From assembly GCF_036237275.1 (NCBI RefSeq), contig NZ_CP108352.1, positions 8,333,501 through 8,397,500 on the forward strand: 64,000 nucleotides of DNA. The letters are read 5' to 3'. Positions within the stretch are counted from its first letter, which is position 1; the number at the start of each line of letters is the position of its first letter. Shown one piece after another: positions 1-7,674 of the stretch. The DNA comes from Streptomyces sp. NBC_01353 (GTDB taxonomy: Bacteria; Actinomycetota; Actinomycetes; Streptomycetales; Streptomycetaceae). The position numbers and the translations under genes are program-made. Below the pieces are notes generated by a model. That model saw nothing but the letters and a program-made list of their open reading frames with translations, did no database searches and had not been told where the DNA came from.

Positions 1-713
1 CGTGGCAGCCCCTTGGCGCGGGCGGTACGGATATACGGCTCCGCCATCGTCTCGATCATCGAACTGCGGCTCTGGCGCGCGTACATGGCGGCGTACAGGA
101 CGGCCAGTGCCAGCCAGGGCAGCAGCAGGTTCGACGCCCAGTCGAGCGGGTCGGAGCCGAAGGGGACGTACTGCGGATAGGGCAGCAGCCCGGCCACCCG
201 GATCAGCCCGTAGATGAGCATCACCGAGGTGAAGTAGACGGGCAGCGAGGCGGCGGCGACCGCGCCGACCATGAGGACGCGGTCGGTGAGGGAGTCCTTG
301 CGCAGGGCCGCGGTGACGCCCGCGGAGAGCCCCAGGAGAAGCCAGATCGCGGCGGAGCCCAGGGCGAGCGACGCGGAGACGGGCAGACGGTCGAGCAGCA
401 GGTCCCACACGCCCTGGCTGTTCTCGTACGAGTAGCCCAGGCACGGGAAGTCGCAGTGCAGGGCGTACTGGCCGCTGCCCATGGTGCGGCCGGTGAAGAT
501 CCCGGAGACGAACTCCGCGAATTGCCGCCACATCGGCTGGTCCAGGCCCATGTGGGCACGGATCGCCGCCAGGCGCTCCGTGCTGCACGACTTTCCGCAG
601 GCCGCGGCGGCGGGGTCGGAAGGCAGGACGTAGAAGATGGTGAAGGTGACGGCGGCGATGGCGATCAGGACGCCGACGACACCGAGCAGCCGGCGGCCGA
701 GGTAGAGGATCAC
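1..713 (-). CDS. Peptide ABC transporter permease (DppB-type), 3' end outside window
   Basis: This is an inner-membrane permease of a dipeptide/oligopeptide ABC importer and probably pairs with the DppC-type permease just upstream. The GTG start at 713 is followed by a first membrane helix, then the DppB-type long periplasmic region, then several further helices. Near the window edge a segment reading YIRTARAKGLP is the EAA loop that contacts the ATPase. The reading frame runs off the window at base 1, so the C-terminus is missing. The start overlaps the stop of the upstream permease by 4 bases (GTGA), which indicates translational coupling. Family assignment is firm. The substrate is inferred from the neighbours to be collagen-derived, hydroxyproline-containing peptides. 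The ATPase genes expected for such a system are not in view and may follow outside the window. Confidence 0.88.
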   Translation of the reverse strand, partial: MILYLGRRLLGVVGVLIAIAAVTFTIFYVLPSDPAAAACGKSCSTERLAAIRAHMGLDQPMWRQFAEFVSGIFTGRTMGSGQYALHCDFPCLGYSYENSQGVWDLLLDRLPVSASLALGSAAIWLLLGLSAGVTAALRKDSLTDRVLMVGAVAAASLPVYFTSVMLIYGLIRVAGLLPYPQYVPFGSDPLDWASNLLLPWLALAVLYAAMYARQSRSSMIETMAEPYIRTARAKGLP

Positions 714-1636
714 GTACGGCTTCCTCTCGGGTCGAGGATGTCGCGCAGCGCGTCGCCGAGCAGGGTGAACGCGAGCACCGTGAGGAAGAGGCAGAGGCTC
801 GGGACGACGAAGTACATGGGGTCCGTGTCGTAGTAGGCGACGCTCTCGGCGATCATCTGACCCCAGGACGGGGTGGGCGGGCGGACCCCGACGCCCAGAT
901 AGCTGAGGGCCGCCTCGGTGGCGATCATCCCGGGGATGATCAGGGTCGTGTACGCGATGACCGGCCCGGCGACACCCGGGAGGATGTCCCGGGTCAGGAT
1001 CCGCCAGGGGCCCGAGCCGCCGACGCGGGCGGCGTCTACGTACTCGCGGTGCTTGAGCGAGAGGGTCTGGCCGCGTACGACGCGGGCGATCCCGGGCCAG
1101 CCGAAGAGGCCGATGACGGCCGTCATCAGCACGATCCTGTTGACATCCCGCGCCACCGACATCATCGCGATCATGAAGATGAGGGAAGGAAAGGACATCG
1201 TGAGGTCCATCAGCCGGGAGAGCACGGTGTCGGTGCGGCCGCCGAAATAGCCGGCCGCGATCCCGGCCGCGGTCCCCGCGACGACGACGATCGCTGTCGC
1301 GGAGAAGGCGATGAGGAGGGAGACCTGGGCGCCGTGCACGACGCGGGCGAACAGGTCGCGGCCGGTGACGGGCTCAACGCCGAGCCAGTGCTCGGCCGAG
1401 ACGCCACCGAGCGGGCCGATGGGCTGGCCGCCCAGGTACGGATCGACGGCGCTCTTGTCGAACTCCTCGGGCCCCCAGCCGCCCAGCGCGCTGAGCAGCG
1501 GGGCGGCCACGGCCATGAGCGCGAAGAGCGCGACGACGACGAGGGAGATCTTCACGGAGGGTCGGCGGTGCAGTTCCGCGCGGGCGAGCTGCCAGGGACC
1601 GCTGCCCTGATGCAAGGGCGGGGAGGTGGTGGACAT
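710..1636 (-). CDS. Peptide ABC transporter permease (DppC-type)
   Basis: This is the second membrane permease of the peptide importer, about 308 residues. I chose the ATG at 1636 (MSTTSPP) because the DppC-type N-terminal segment follows it directly and a GAGGG sequence lies about 10 bases upstream, overlapping the end of the binding-protein gene. The protein has an N-terminal cytoplasmic tail, one helix, an extracytoplasmic loop with the DppC-typical WLG motif and GRDLFAR segment, then a five-helix permease core. An EAA-like loop (YVDAARVGG) lies in the second half. The gene sits 13 bases after the solute-binding protein and overlaps the next permease by 4 bases, so the three form one minus-strand operon. 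Longer upstream starts in this frame only give proline/arginine-rich shadow sequence. Confidence 0.9.
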   Translation of the reverse strand: MSTTSPPLHQGSGPWQLARAELHRRPSVKISLVVVALFALMAVAAPLLSALGGWGPEEFDKSAVDPYLGGQPIGPLGGVSAEHWLGVEPVTGRDLFARVVHGAQVSLLIAFSATAIVVVAGTAAGIAAGYFGGRTDTVLSRLMDLTMSFPSLIFMIAMMSVARDVNRIVLMTAVIGLFGWPGIARVVRGQTLSLKHREYVDAARVGGSGPWRILTRDILPGVAGPVIAYTTLIIPGMIATEAALSYLGVGVRPPTPSWGQMIAESVAYYDTDPMYFVVPSLCLFLTVLAFTLLGDALRDILDPRGSRT

Positions 1637-1649
1637 GAGTGAGTGACCC

Positions 1650-3395
1650 TCAGTTTTCGCTCTTGGAGGGGTCCTTGAGGCCGATCGTCGCGTAGTCGAT
1701 CTGTCCGCCGAAGGAGGTGTGGCCGAAGGCGCCGGCGATGTTCGTGCCGAGCACCAGAGGCCAGCGCTCGATGATGGTGGGGGCGGTCGGAGCCTTGGCG
1801 AGGATCTCGCCGTCCAGGTCCTGCCAGGCCTTGTTGGCCTGTGCGGCATCCGTCATGGCGGCGATCTCGTCCATCCGCTTCATGGTCGCCTGGTCGCGGA
1901 ACAGCGAGTGGTTGCCGGAGTTGCCCTTCTCCTTGATGAAGCGGCCGTCGAAGACGAAGGGCAGGAACGTGGAGCCGGAGGGGTAGTCCGGGCACCAGCC
2001 CGTGAAGACGAGGTCGGTACGGTTCCTGGTGTCGCCGACGGTGTCGTAGAAGGCCGACGGGTCCACGGTCTCGATGGTGACCTTGATCCCCGCCCGGCCG
2101 AGGGACTGCTGGATCGCCTCGCCGATTCCCTTGTCGCCGTTGGAGACGGTGATGCTGGTGGCGAAGCCGTCCGATTTGCCGGCCTCCTTGAGTAGCTGCT
2201 TGGCCTTCTCCACGTCACCGGTGACGGGGATGTTCAGGGCGTCCGGCTGCTTGCCCCCGAAGAGCGAGCCCGGCATGAGGGCCGTGGACAGGTCGTTGAG
2301 CGCCGGACCGCCGTTCGCGGTCAGGATGGCCTCGCGGTCGAGGGCGTACTGCACCGCCTGGCGGACCTTGATGTTGTCGAACGGCGCACGGCCGGTGTGC
2401 ATCTGCACCATGTCGTGGCAGTTGCTGGACTCGGCCAGAAGACGTGCCTTCACCTCGGGCTTGGTAAGCACCTTGGGCGTGCTCTCGGGGCGCAGCTTGC
2501 CCCAGGGCACGGCGGAGGCGTCGGCGCCCGTACCGGCGATGACCCGGTCGTCGATCTGGTTCTGCTTGAGCCCCATCGTCACGACGATCTTGTCGGGGTA
2601 AGCCTTGCGCACGCTGTCGGTCTTCGGGTCCCAGTGCGGGTTGCGCACCAGCACCATCTGCTTGTCCCGGGCGTACGACTCGATCTTGTAAGGGCCCGAG
2701 GAGAAGGGGCGGCTGTCGTACCGGGGGCCGTTGTCCTTCGACTTCGGCACCGGGGCGAAGGTCGGCAGCACGGCGGCGTAGGGGAACTCGGCGAAGGGCT
2801 TGCGCAGTTCGAAGACGATCGTGTGGTCGTCGGGGGTCCTGATGGAGTCGAGGTGCTTTCCCTGGGCCGGCCCCTGGTAACCCTCGACGCCGGCGAGGTA
2901 GCGAGCCGCGTAGTCGGGGCCACCGGTGAGGTCGGGCGAGAAGGACCGCTCCACGTTGTACTTGACGTCCTGAGCGGTGATGGGCGAGCCGTCCTCGTAC
3001 TTCAGCCCCTTCTTGAGCCTGAACGTCCAGGTCTTGGTGCCGTTGGAGGGGGTGCCGAGGTCCTCGGCGAGGTCGGGGGTCAGCTCCCCGCCCTTGGCGC
3101 CGGGCTCCGCCTTGTACGTCACGAGGGTGCGGTAGAGCAGCCGCGTGCCGAAGTCCATCTCGTTCATGACCCAGTTGCGGGCGGGGTCGAGGTGCTGGAA
3201 GTCCTGGTTGGACAGGACGGTCAGGGTGCCGCCCTTCTGCGGAGTCCCGCCGACCACCGCGCCGTTGTTGGCGGTCGCGGGGTTCTTGCGGTCCCGACCG
3301 TCGTCGGTCTTCTTTCCTCCGGAACACCCGGCAACGCCGAGGGTGAGGGTCGCCGCCAGGGCGGTGGCCAGGGTGGTGCAGGTGCGCTTGTCCAT
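1650..3395 (-). CDS. Peptide ABC transporter substrate-binding lipoprotein (SBP family 5)
   Basis: This is an extracytoplasmic binding protein of the peptide importer, 581 residues. Residues 1-24 form a lipoprotein signal ending in the lipobox GVAGC, so Cys24 should be lipidated and anchored to the outer membrane face. The body matches SBP family 5 (DppA/OppA): it has NWVMNEMDF and LLYRTL near the N-terminus, TWTFRLKKGLKYEDGSPI in the first lobe, and the VRQAVQYALDREAI segment in the middle. A GGAG lies about 9 bases before the ATG. The gene is transcribed divergently from the D-hydroxyproline dehydrogenase genes. The roughly 200-base intergenic region holds two copies of the locus motif. Hydroxyprolyl peptides as ligand are an inference from context. 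Confidence 0.92.
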   Translation of the reverse strand: MDKRTCTTLATALAATLTLGVAGCSGGKKTDDGRDRKNPATANNGAVVGGTPQKGGTLTVLSNQDFQHLDPARNWVMNEMDFGTRLLYRTLVTYKAEPGAKGGELTPDLAEDLGTPSNGTKTWTFRLKKGLKYEDGSPITAQDVKYNVERSFSPDLTGGPDYAARYLAGVEGYQGPAQGKHLDSIRTPDDHTIVFELRKPFAEFPYAAVLPTFAPVPKSKDNGPRYDSRPFSSGPYKIESYARDKQMVLVRNPHWDPKTDSVRKAYPDKIVVTMGLKQNQIDDRVIAGTGADASAVPWGKLRPESTPKVLTKPEVKARLLAESSNCHDMVQMHTGRAPFDNIKVRQAVQYALDREAILTANGGPALNDLSTALMPGSLFGGKQPDALNIPVTGDVEKAKQLLKEAGKSDGFATSITVSNGDKGIGEAIQQSLGRAGIKVTIETVDPSAFYDTVGDTRNRTDLVFTGWCPDYPSGSTFLPFVFDGRFIKEKGNSGNHSLFRDQATMKRMDEIAAMTDAAQANKAWQDLDGEILAKAPTAPTIIERWPLVLGTNIAGAFGHTSFGGQIDYATIGLKDPSKSEN

Positions 3396-3441
3396 CAGTG
3401 GTCACTCCGAGAGCAGTCGGACAGCCGATGGCGGCTGGAAT

Positions 3442-3473
3442 GTGACCTGTAACATAGTAATGTGAAATTGCAC
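3442..3473. promoter_or_regulatory. Operator-like sites in front of the binding-protein operon
   Basis: GTGAAATTGCAC at 3462-3473 is a near-palindrome (GTG-n-AATT-n-CAC). It is the best match to a motif that recurs at the other promoters of the locus. A weaker copy, GTGACCTGTAAC at 3442-3453, begins 20 bases away, about two helical turns. Both lie 47-80 bases upstream of the binding-protein start, where a repressor or activator could act. The GntR/FCD protein encoded at 10112-10792 is the obvious candidate. Seen: the repeats. Inferred: the regulator. Confidence 0.55.
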
Positions 3474-3561
3474 TGACAAGGCGTCGGAAGGTCCGTTACG
3501 CATCCGTGTCCGAGAAGGTGCGGGGTGCGAGGGAGGGTGGGGGGAACCCCGGCCGAGGTCC

Positions 3562-3592
3562 TTGGCAAGCTCGGTGCCATGTGAAATATTAC
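3562..3592 (+). promoter_or_regulatory. Candidate promoter and operator for a leaderless dehydrogenase transcript
   Basis: TTGGCA at 3562-3567, a 17-base spacer and AATATT at 3585-3590 resemble a sigma-70 type promoter. The expected transcription start falls at or next to the GTG at 3597, and no ribosome-binding site precedes that GTG. The motif copy GTGAAATATTAC (3581-3592) lies over the -10 element, as expected for a repressor site. This is a pattern call only. Confidence 0.45.
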
Positions 3593-3596
3593 TGCC

Positions 3597-4754
3597 GTGC
3601 TCACGAGAAATGCCTCGGATGTCATCGTCGTCGGCGCCGGAATCGTCGGCGCCGCTTGCGCCCACTACGCCGCCCACGCCGGCCTCACCGTCACCGTTGT
3701 CGATCGCGGGCCCGTCGCCGGCGGCACAACGGGTGCGGGTGAGGGGAACCTCCTGGTCTCCGACAAGGAACCGGGCCCCGAACTCGAACTCGCCCTGCTG
3801 TCCACCGGGTTGTGGCAGGAGCTGGCAGACCTGCTCCCGCCGCGGATCGAGTACGAACCCAAGGGCGGCCTCGTCGTCGCCTCGAGCGAGCCCGGGATGC
3901 GCGCCCTGCGCGACTTCGCGGCCCGCCAGGAGAAGGCGGGCGTCACGGCGCAGGAGGTCCCGGGGGACCGGCTCCACGACCTGGAGCCCCATCTCGCCCC
4001 CGGACTGACGGGCGGCTTCCGCTATCCCCAGGACGCCCAGGTCATGCCCGCCCATGCCGCCGCGCACCTGCTGCGCACGGGCGGCGACCGAATCCGCCTG
4101 CGACTCGGGGAGGAGGTCACCGGCCTGCTGACCGGTGCGACCGGAGAGATCCGCGGAGTGCGCACCGCGACCGGCGACATCCACGCCCCGTACGTGGTCA
4201 ACGCCGCCGGGACCTGGGGCGGCGCACTCGCCGACCTCGCGGGGGTGCACCTTCCGGTGCTGCCTCGGCGGGGTTTCGTCCTCGTCACCGAACCGCTGCC
4301 GCGCGTCGTGCGCCACAAGGTGTACGCCGCCGACTACGTGGCGGACGTGGCCTCCGGCTCCGCCGCACTGCAGACCTCGGCGGTCGTCGAGGGCACTCCG
4401 GCGGGCCCGGTCCTGATCGGCGCCAGCCGGGAAAGGGTCGGCTTCGACCGGACGCTCTCCACCGAGGTCCTGCGCCGCCTCGCCGCAGGGGCCACCGCGC
4501 TGTTCCCGGTCCTCGGCACCGTCCGGGCGATGCGGACCTACCCGGGCTTCCGCCCGTACCTGCCGGATCACCTGCCGGCGATCGGACCCGACCCGCGCGT
4601 CCCCGGACTGCTGCACGCCTGCGGTCACGAAGGGGCGGGGATCGGACTGGCGCCGGTGACCGGGCTGATCGTCGCGGCGTGCCTGACCGGCGGTGAAATG
4701 CCCCTCGACATCCACCCGTTCAGACCCGAGCGGTTCGCTCCGCCCGAGCCCTGA
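3597..4754 (+). CDS. FAD-dependent oxidoreductase, catalytic subunit of D-hydroxyproline dehydrogenase (LhpB-like)
   Basis: This is a DadA/DAO-family flavoenzyme of 385 residues. The FAD dinucleotide motif GAGIVGAACA begins about residue 13. The segment GTTGAGEGN near residue 45 and the C-terminal GHEGAGIGLAP motif close the flavin site. In the known hydroxyproline pathway D-hydroxyproline is oxidised to pyrroline-4-hydroxy-2-carboxylate by an enzyme built from this kind of subunit plus the small [2Fe-2S] and FAD/BFD subunits encoded next door. The GTG at 3597 is the only start that leaves the Rossmann motif intact, yet it has no Shine-Dalgarno, so the message may be leaderless. Activity on sarcosine or another D-amino acid cannot be excluded, but the epimerase, deaminase and semialdehyde dehydrogenase downstream make D-hydroxyproline the best fit. 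Confidence 0.85.
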   Translation: MLTRNASDVIVVGAGIVGAACAHYAAHAGLTVTVVDRGPVAGGTTGAGEGNLLVSDKEPGPELELALLSTGLWQELADLLPPRIEYEPKGGLVVASSEPGMRALRDFAARQEKAGVTAQEVPGDRLHDLEPHLAPGLTGGFRYPQDAQVMPAHAAAHLLRTGGDRIRLRLGEEVTGLLTGATGEIRGVRTATGDIHAPYVVNAAGTWGGALADLAGVHLPVLPRRGFVLVTEPLPRVVRHKVYAADYVADVASGSAALQTSAVVEGTPAGPVLIGASRERVGFDRTLSTEVLRRLAAGATALFPVLGTVRAMRTYPGFRPYLPDHLPAIGPDPRVPGLLHACGHEGAGIGLAPVTGLIVAACLTGGEMPLDIHPFRPERFAPPEP

Positions 4755-4820
4755 GGTTCCCCACGTCCCGAGGCACCCCTAACGCTCTGAGGTACCCATA
4801 ACGCCCTGAGCACCACCTAC
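4753..4820 (+). repeat. Imperfect 17-19 bp tandem repeats between dehydrogenase subunit genes
   Basis: GAG-containing units start at about 4753, 4770, 4789 and 4808, each followed by a C-rich stretch. The last full pair shares AACGCYCTGAG. They fill most of the gap between the FAD subunit gene and the ferredoxin-like subunit gene. Function is unknown; this may be chance slippage. Confidence 0.4.
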
Positions 4821-4839
4821 CGTCACGAGAGGAGGGCCC

Positions 4840-5154
4840 GTGGCCCGCACCCCCACCGACCTGGTCGGAGCACAGCCCGATCCGCCGTTCGAGATCACCT
4901 TCGACGGCCGCAGCGTCACCGCACTGCCCGGCCAGTCTGTCGCCGCCGCCCTGTGGGGTGCCGGCATCCTGGCCTGGCGAACCACCCGCGATGGCGGCCG
5001 GCCACGCGGCGCGTTCTGCGGCATCGGCCAGTGCTACGACTGCCTCGCCACCGTCAACGGAGAGCCCAACCGGCGGGCCTGCCTGGTCCCCGCCCACCCC
5101 GGGGACGCGATCACCACCCAGGAAGGGCACGGCCATGACCGCCTCGGTGTCTGA
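4840..5154 (+). CDS. Small [2Fe-2S] subunit of D-hydroxyproline dehydrogenase (HcnA/LhpF-like)
   Basis: This is a ferredoxin-fold protein of 104 residues. Residues 15-45 match the start of the fer2 fold (FEITFDGRSVTALPGQSVAA). The cysteines in FCGIGQCYDC and RRAC, around residues 59-80, are the cluster ligands of the HcnA/SoxA-alpha type N-terminal domain. Such small subunits pass electrons between the FAD subunit and the larger FAD/BFD subunit in heteromeric D-hydroxyproline, opine and cyanide-forming dehydrogenases. It starts at GTG 4840 after a strong GAGAGGAGG site. Its 3' end overlaps the next gene by 20 bases, supporting a fixed subunit ratio. The first cysteine of a canonical plant-type site is absent, as is usual in this subfamily. 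Confidence 0.85.
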   Translation: MARTPTDLVGAQPDPPFEITFDGRSVTALPGQSVAAALWGAGILAWRTTRDGGRPRGAFCGIGQCYDCLATVNGEPNRRACLVPAHPGDAITTQEGHGHDRLGV

Positions 5155-6616
5155 ACCATCGGGACTTTACGACCTCGTGGTCGTCGGCGCCGGCTCGGCC
5201 GGGCTCGCCGGTGCCGTCATCGCCTCCGAACTCGGCCTGTCCGTGGCCCTGGTGGATGCCTCCACCCAGTCCGGCGGGCAGTTCTACCGGCATCCGGCGC
5301 CCGCTCTGGGCGCGGTGCGACCCGAGGCCCTGCACCACGACTGGTCCACCTTCTCCAACCTGCGACGGCGCCTGGGAGCAAGCGGCATCGCCCACCTCAC
5401 CGGGCATCACGTGTGGTCCCTCGCGAAGGAAGCCGACGAGACGTGGACGGTGCACGCCGTCACCGGCGCCGACGGCACTGCGAAACGGCCTGTCCGGATA
5501 CGGGCCCGGACGCTGCTGCTCGCCACGGGGGCGTACGAGCGTCAACTGCCCTTTCCCGGCTGGACCCTGCCCGGTGTCGTGGGCGCCGCGGGAGCGCAGG
5601 CCATGCTCAAGTCCGGTCTCGTGCTGCCCGGCCGGCGCATCGTCGTGGCCGGCAGTGGGCCCCTCCTGCTCGCCGTCGCCGCGTCGCTCGCCGCAGCCGG
5701 TGCGCGAGTGCCGACCGTGGTCGAGGCAGCCGGCTATCTGCGGTACGCCCGTACGCCCCGAGCTCTCGTGGCCAACCCGCAGAAAGCTGCCGAAGCTCTG
5801 GTCCACGGCGCCGCACTGCTCAGGCACCGGGTGCGCGTACGGCTGCGCAGTGCGGTCACCGAGGTGCACGGCACCGACAGGGTGGAGGCCGTCACCGTCA
5901 CCCGCCTCGACCGCGACTGGCGGCCCGTGCCGGGAACGGGCCGGCGGATCGCGTGCGACGCGCTCGCCGTCGGCCACGGGCTGGTCCCTCAGATCGAGCT
6001 GGCCACCGCCCTCGGCTGCGCCACCCGGCCGCTGCCCGACTGCACCCTGGGCCTCGCCCTGGACGGCCTCCAGGAGACCTCGGTGCGTGGCCTGTGGGCA
6101 GCGGGTGAGACCGGAGGCGTGGGCGGAGCCGAACTCGCCTGGACCGAGGGTGAGTTGGCAGGGCGGGCGGTCGTCGCGCGGCTCCTGGGCCGCCGTTCCG
6201 ACGCAGGGCGGATCGCTGGACTCCAGCGCCGTCGGGACCGGATGCGCGCCTTCGCCGACGTGATGGCCTCGGCCCACGCTCCCGGCCCCGGATGGCCCGT
6301 GTGGCTGACCGACGACACGGACGTGTGCCGCTGCGAAGAGGTCACCGTGGGGTGTGTCCGCGAGGCGGTCGCCGATCTCGGGGCGCGCGACGCGCGGACC
6401 GTCAAACTCCTCACCCGGGCCGGCATGGGCTGGTGCCAGGGGCGGATGTGCGGGACAGCCGTGGCCTGCCTCGCGGCACGCGACGGTGTCGCCGAACCGC
6501 CCTCCGAGCGCCGCCCGTTCGCCGTCCCCGTCTCGCTGTCGACGCTCGCCGCACTCGACGAGCCCGCCGAACCGGGGGGCGTGGAGGCCGAAGCCTCCTC
6601 GATCGAAGGCCCTTAG
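5135..6616 (+). CDS. FAD/NAD(P)-binding and BFD-type [2Fe-2S] subunit of D-hydroxyproline dehydrogenase (HcnB/LhpE-like)
   Basis: This is a pyridine-nucleotide-disulphide-oxidoreductase fold protein of about 493 residues. It has an N-terminal FAD motif GAGSAGLAGAVIASELG near residue 17, a middle ATGAYERQLPFPGW segment, a second nucleotide site (VAGSGPLLLAVAASLAAAGA), and a C-terminal BFD-like cluster domain with CRCEE and CQGRMC ligands. The ATG at 5135 is preceded by AGGAAGGG and overlaps the ferredoxin-like subunit gene. Longer starts in the same frame duplicate coding sequence of that gene in the wrong frame. With the two upstream genes it forms the likely electron-transfer half of the D-hydroxyproline dehydrogenase. 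After it comes a 78-base gap with a motif copy. Confidence 0.87.
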   Translation: MTASVSEPSGLYDLVVVGAGSAGLAGAVIASELGLSVALVDASTQSGGQFYRHPAPALGAVRPEALHHDWSTFSNLRRRLGASGIAHLTGHHVWSLAKEADETWTVHAVTGADGTAKRPVRIRARTLLLATGAYERQLPFPGWTLPGVVGAAGAQAMLKSGLVLPGRRIVVAGSGPLLLAVAASLAAAGARVPTVVEAAGYLRYARTPRALVANPQKAAEALVHGAALLRHRVRVRLRSAVTEVHGTDRVEAVTVTRLDRDWRPVPGTGRRIACDALAVGHGLVPQIELATALGCATRPLPDCTLGLALDGLQETSVRGLWAAGETGGVGGAELAWTEGELAGRAVVARLLGRRSDAGRIAGLQRRRDRMRAFADVMASAHAPGPGWPVWLTDDTDVCRCEEVTVGCVREAVADLGARDARTVKLLTRAGMGWCQGRMCGTAVACLAARDGVAEPPSERRPFAVPVSLSTLAALDEPAEPGGVEAEASSIEGP

Positions 6617-6660
6617 GCCGGCGCCTGACGAAGACTCTCTTGTGGTCTTCTCGGGAATCA

Positions 6661-6672
6661 ATAAAATGTCAC
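6661..6672 (+). promoter_or_regulatory. Operator-like motif upstream of the deaminase gene
   Basis: ATAAAATGTCAC is the reverse complement of GTGACATTTTAT, the most diverged copy of the locus motif. It lies 23 bases before the ATG at 6695 and just upstream of a GAAAGG ribosome-binding site. It suggests a second regulated start inside the plus-strand operon. Confidence 0.45.
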
Positions 6673-6694
6673 ACACTACAGAAAGGCCGTCGAC

Positions 6695-7603
6695 ATGACC
6701 TCCACCACCTGGAACAGTGCCCGCCCCTGGCGCGGCATCATGGTCGCCACCACCCTCCCCTTCCGCGAGGACCTGTCCGTCGACTACGACGCGTACGCCG
6801 AGCACGTCCGCAGGCTGATCGACAACGGCTGCGACGGCGTCGTACCCAACGGCTCCCTCGGCGAGTACCAGACCCTCACCGACGACGAGCGGGGCCGTGT
6901 CGTCCGTACCGCCGTCGAGGCGGCCGGCGACGGCGCACGGGTCATGCCGGGCGTCGCCGCCTACGGCAGCGCCGAGTCCCGCCGCTGGGCCGAACAGGCC
7001 GCCGAGGCCGGCTGCGGCTCGGTCCTGCTCCTGCCGCCGAACGCCTACCGCGCCGACGAGTCGGCCGTACGTGCTCACTACCGGGAGGTGGCCGGGGCCG
7101 GCATCCCGGTCGTCGCGTACAACAACCCCATCGACACCAAGGTCGATCTCACCCCTGACCTGCTGGCGCGGCTGTACGAGGACGGCGGCATCGTCGCGGT
7201 GAAGGAGTTCAGCGGCGACGTCCGCAGGGCGTACGAGCTGGCCGAGCTCGCCCCGGAACTCGACCTGCTGATCGGGGCCGACGACGTCCTTCTGGAGCTG
7301 GCCGTGGCGGGCGCGGTCGGGTGGATCGCCGGCTACCCCAACGCCTTCCCGGCCTCCTGCGCGGAGCTGTACCACGCCGCGGTCGCGGGCGACCTGGCCA
7401 CCGCGCTGCCGCTGTACAAGTCCCTCCACTCTCTGCTGCGTTGGGACTCGAAGACCGAGTTCGTCCAGTCGATCAAGCTGTCCATGGACCTGATCGGCAT
7501 GCGCGGCGGCCCCACCCGCCCGCCGCGGCTCCCGCTCACCGGCGAGACCGAGGCCGGAGTGCGGACCGCCACCGAGAAGGCCGTCGCCGACGGTCACCGC
7601 TGA
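6695..7603 (+). CDS. 1-Pyrroline-4-hydroxy-2-carboxylate deaminase-like (DHDPS/NAL family)
   Basis: This is a TIM-barrel class I aldolase-type protein of 302 residues. The Schiff-base lysine lies in VAVKEFSGD (about residue 169), the family tyrosine in VVAYNNP (about residue 148), and the substrate loop in GVVPNGSLGEYQ. In the hydroxyproline pathway this branch of the dihydrodipicolinate synthase superfamily deaminates pyrroline-hydroxycarboxylate to 2-oxoglutarate semialdehyde. The start ATG follows GAAAGG at a good distance. It is followed 71 bases later by the epimerase gene. Other members of the superfamily are true dihydrodipicolinate synthases or sialate lyases; the context argues against both here. 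Confidence 0.85.
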   Translation: MTSTTWNSARPWRGIMVATTLPFREDLSVDYDAYAEHVRRLIDNGCDGVVPNGSLGEYQTLTDDERGRVVRTAVEAAGDGARVMPGVAAYGSAESRRWAEQAAEAGCGSVLLLPPNAYRADESAVRAHYREVAGAGIPVVAYNNPIDTKVDLTPDLLARLYEDGGIVAVKEFSGDVRRAYELAELAPELDLLIGADDVLLELAVAGAVGWIAGYPNAFPASCAELYHAAVAGDLATALPLYKSLHSLLRWDSKTEFVQSIKLSMDLIGMRGGPTRPPRLPLTGETEAGVRTATEKAVADGHR

Positions 7604-7674
7604 CGACCGTCACGGCCGACCATGGCACCGGTCACCCCGCCCCTCCGCCCCGTCCGCCCACCGAAAGGAAGTCC

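Noticed and set aside
5111-7597. 828-residue minus-strand reading frame
   Set aside because: Antisense to the dehydrogenase and deaminase genes, with no recognisable domain.
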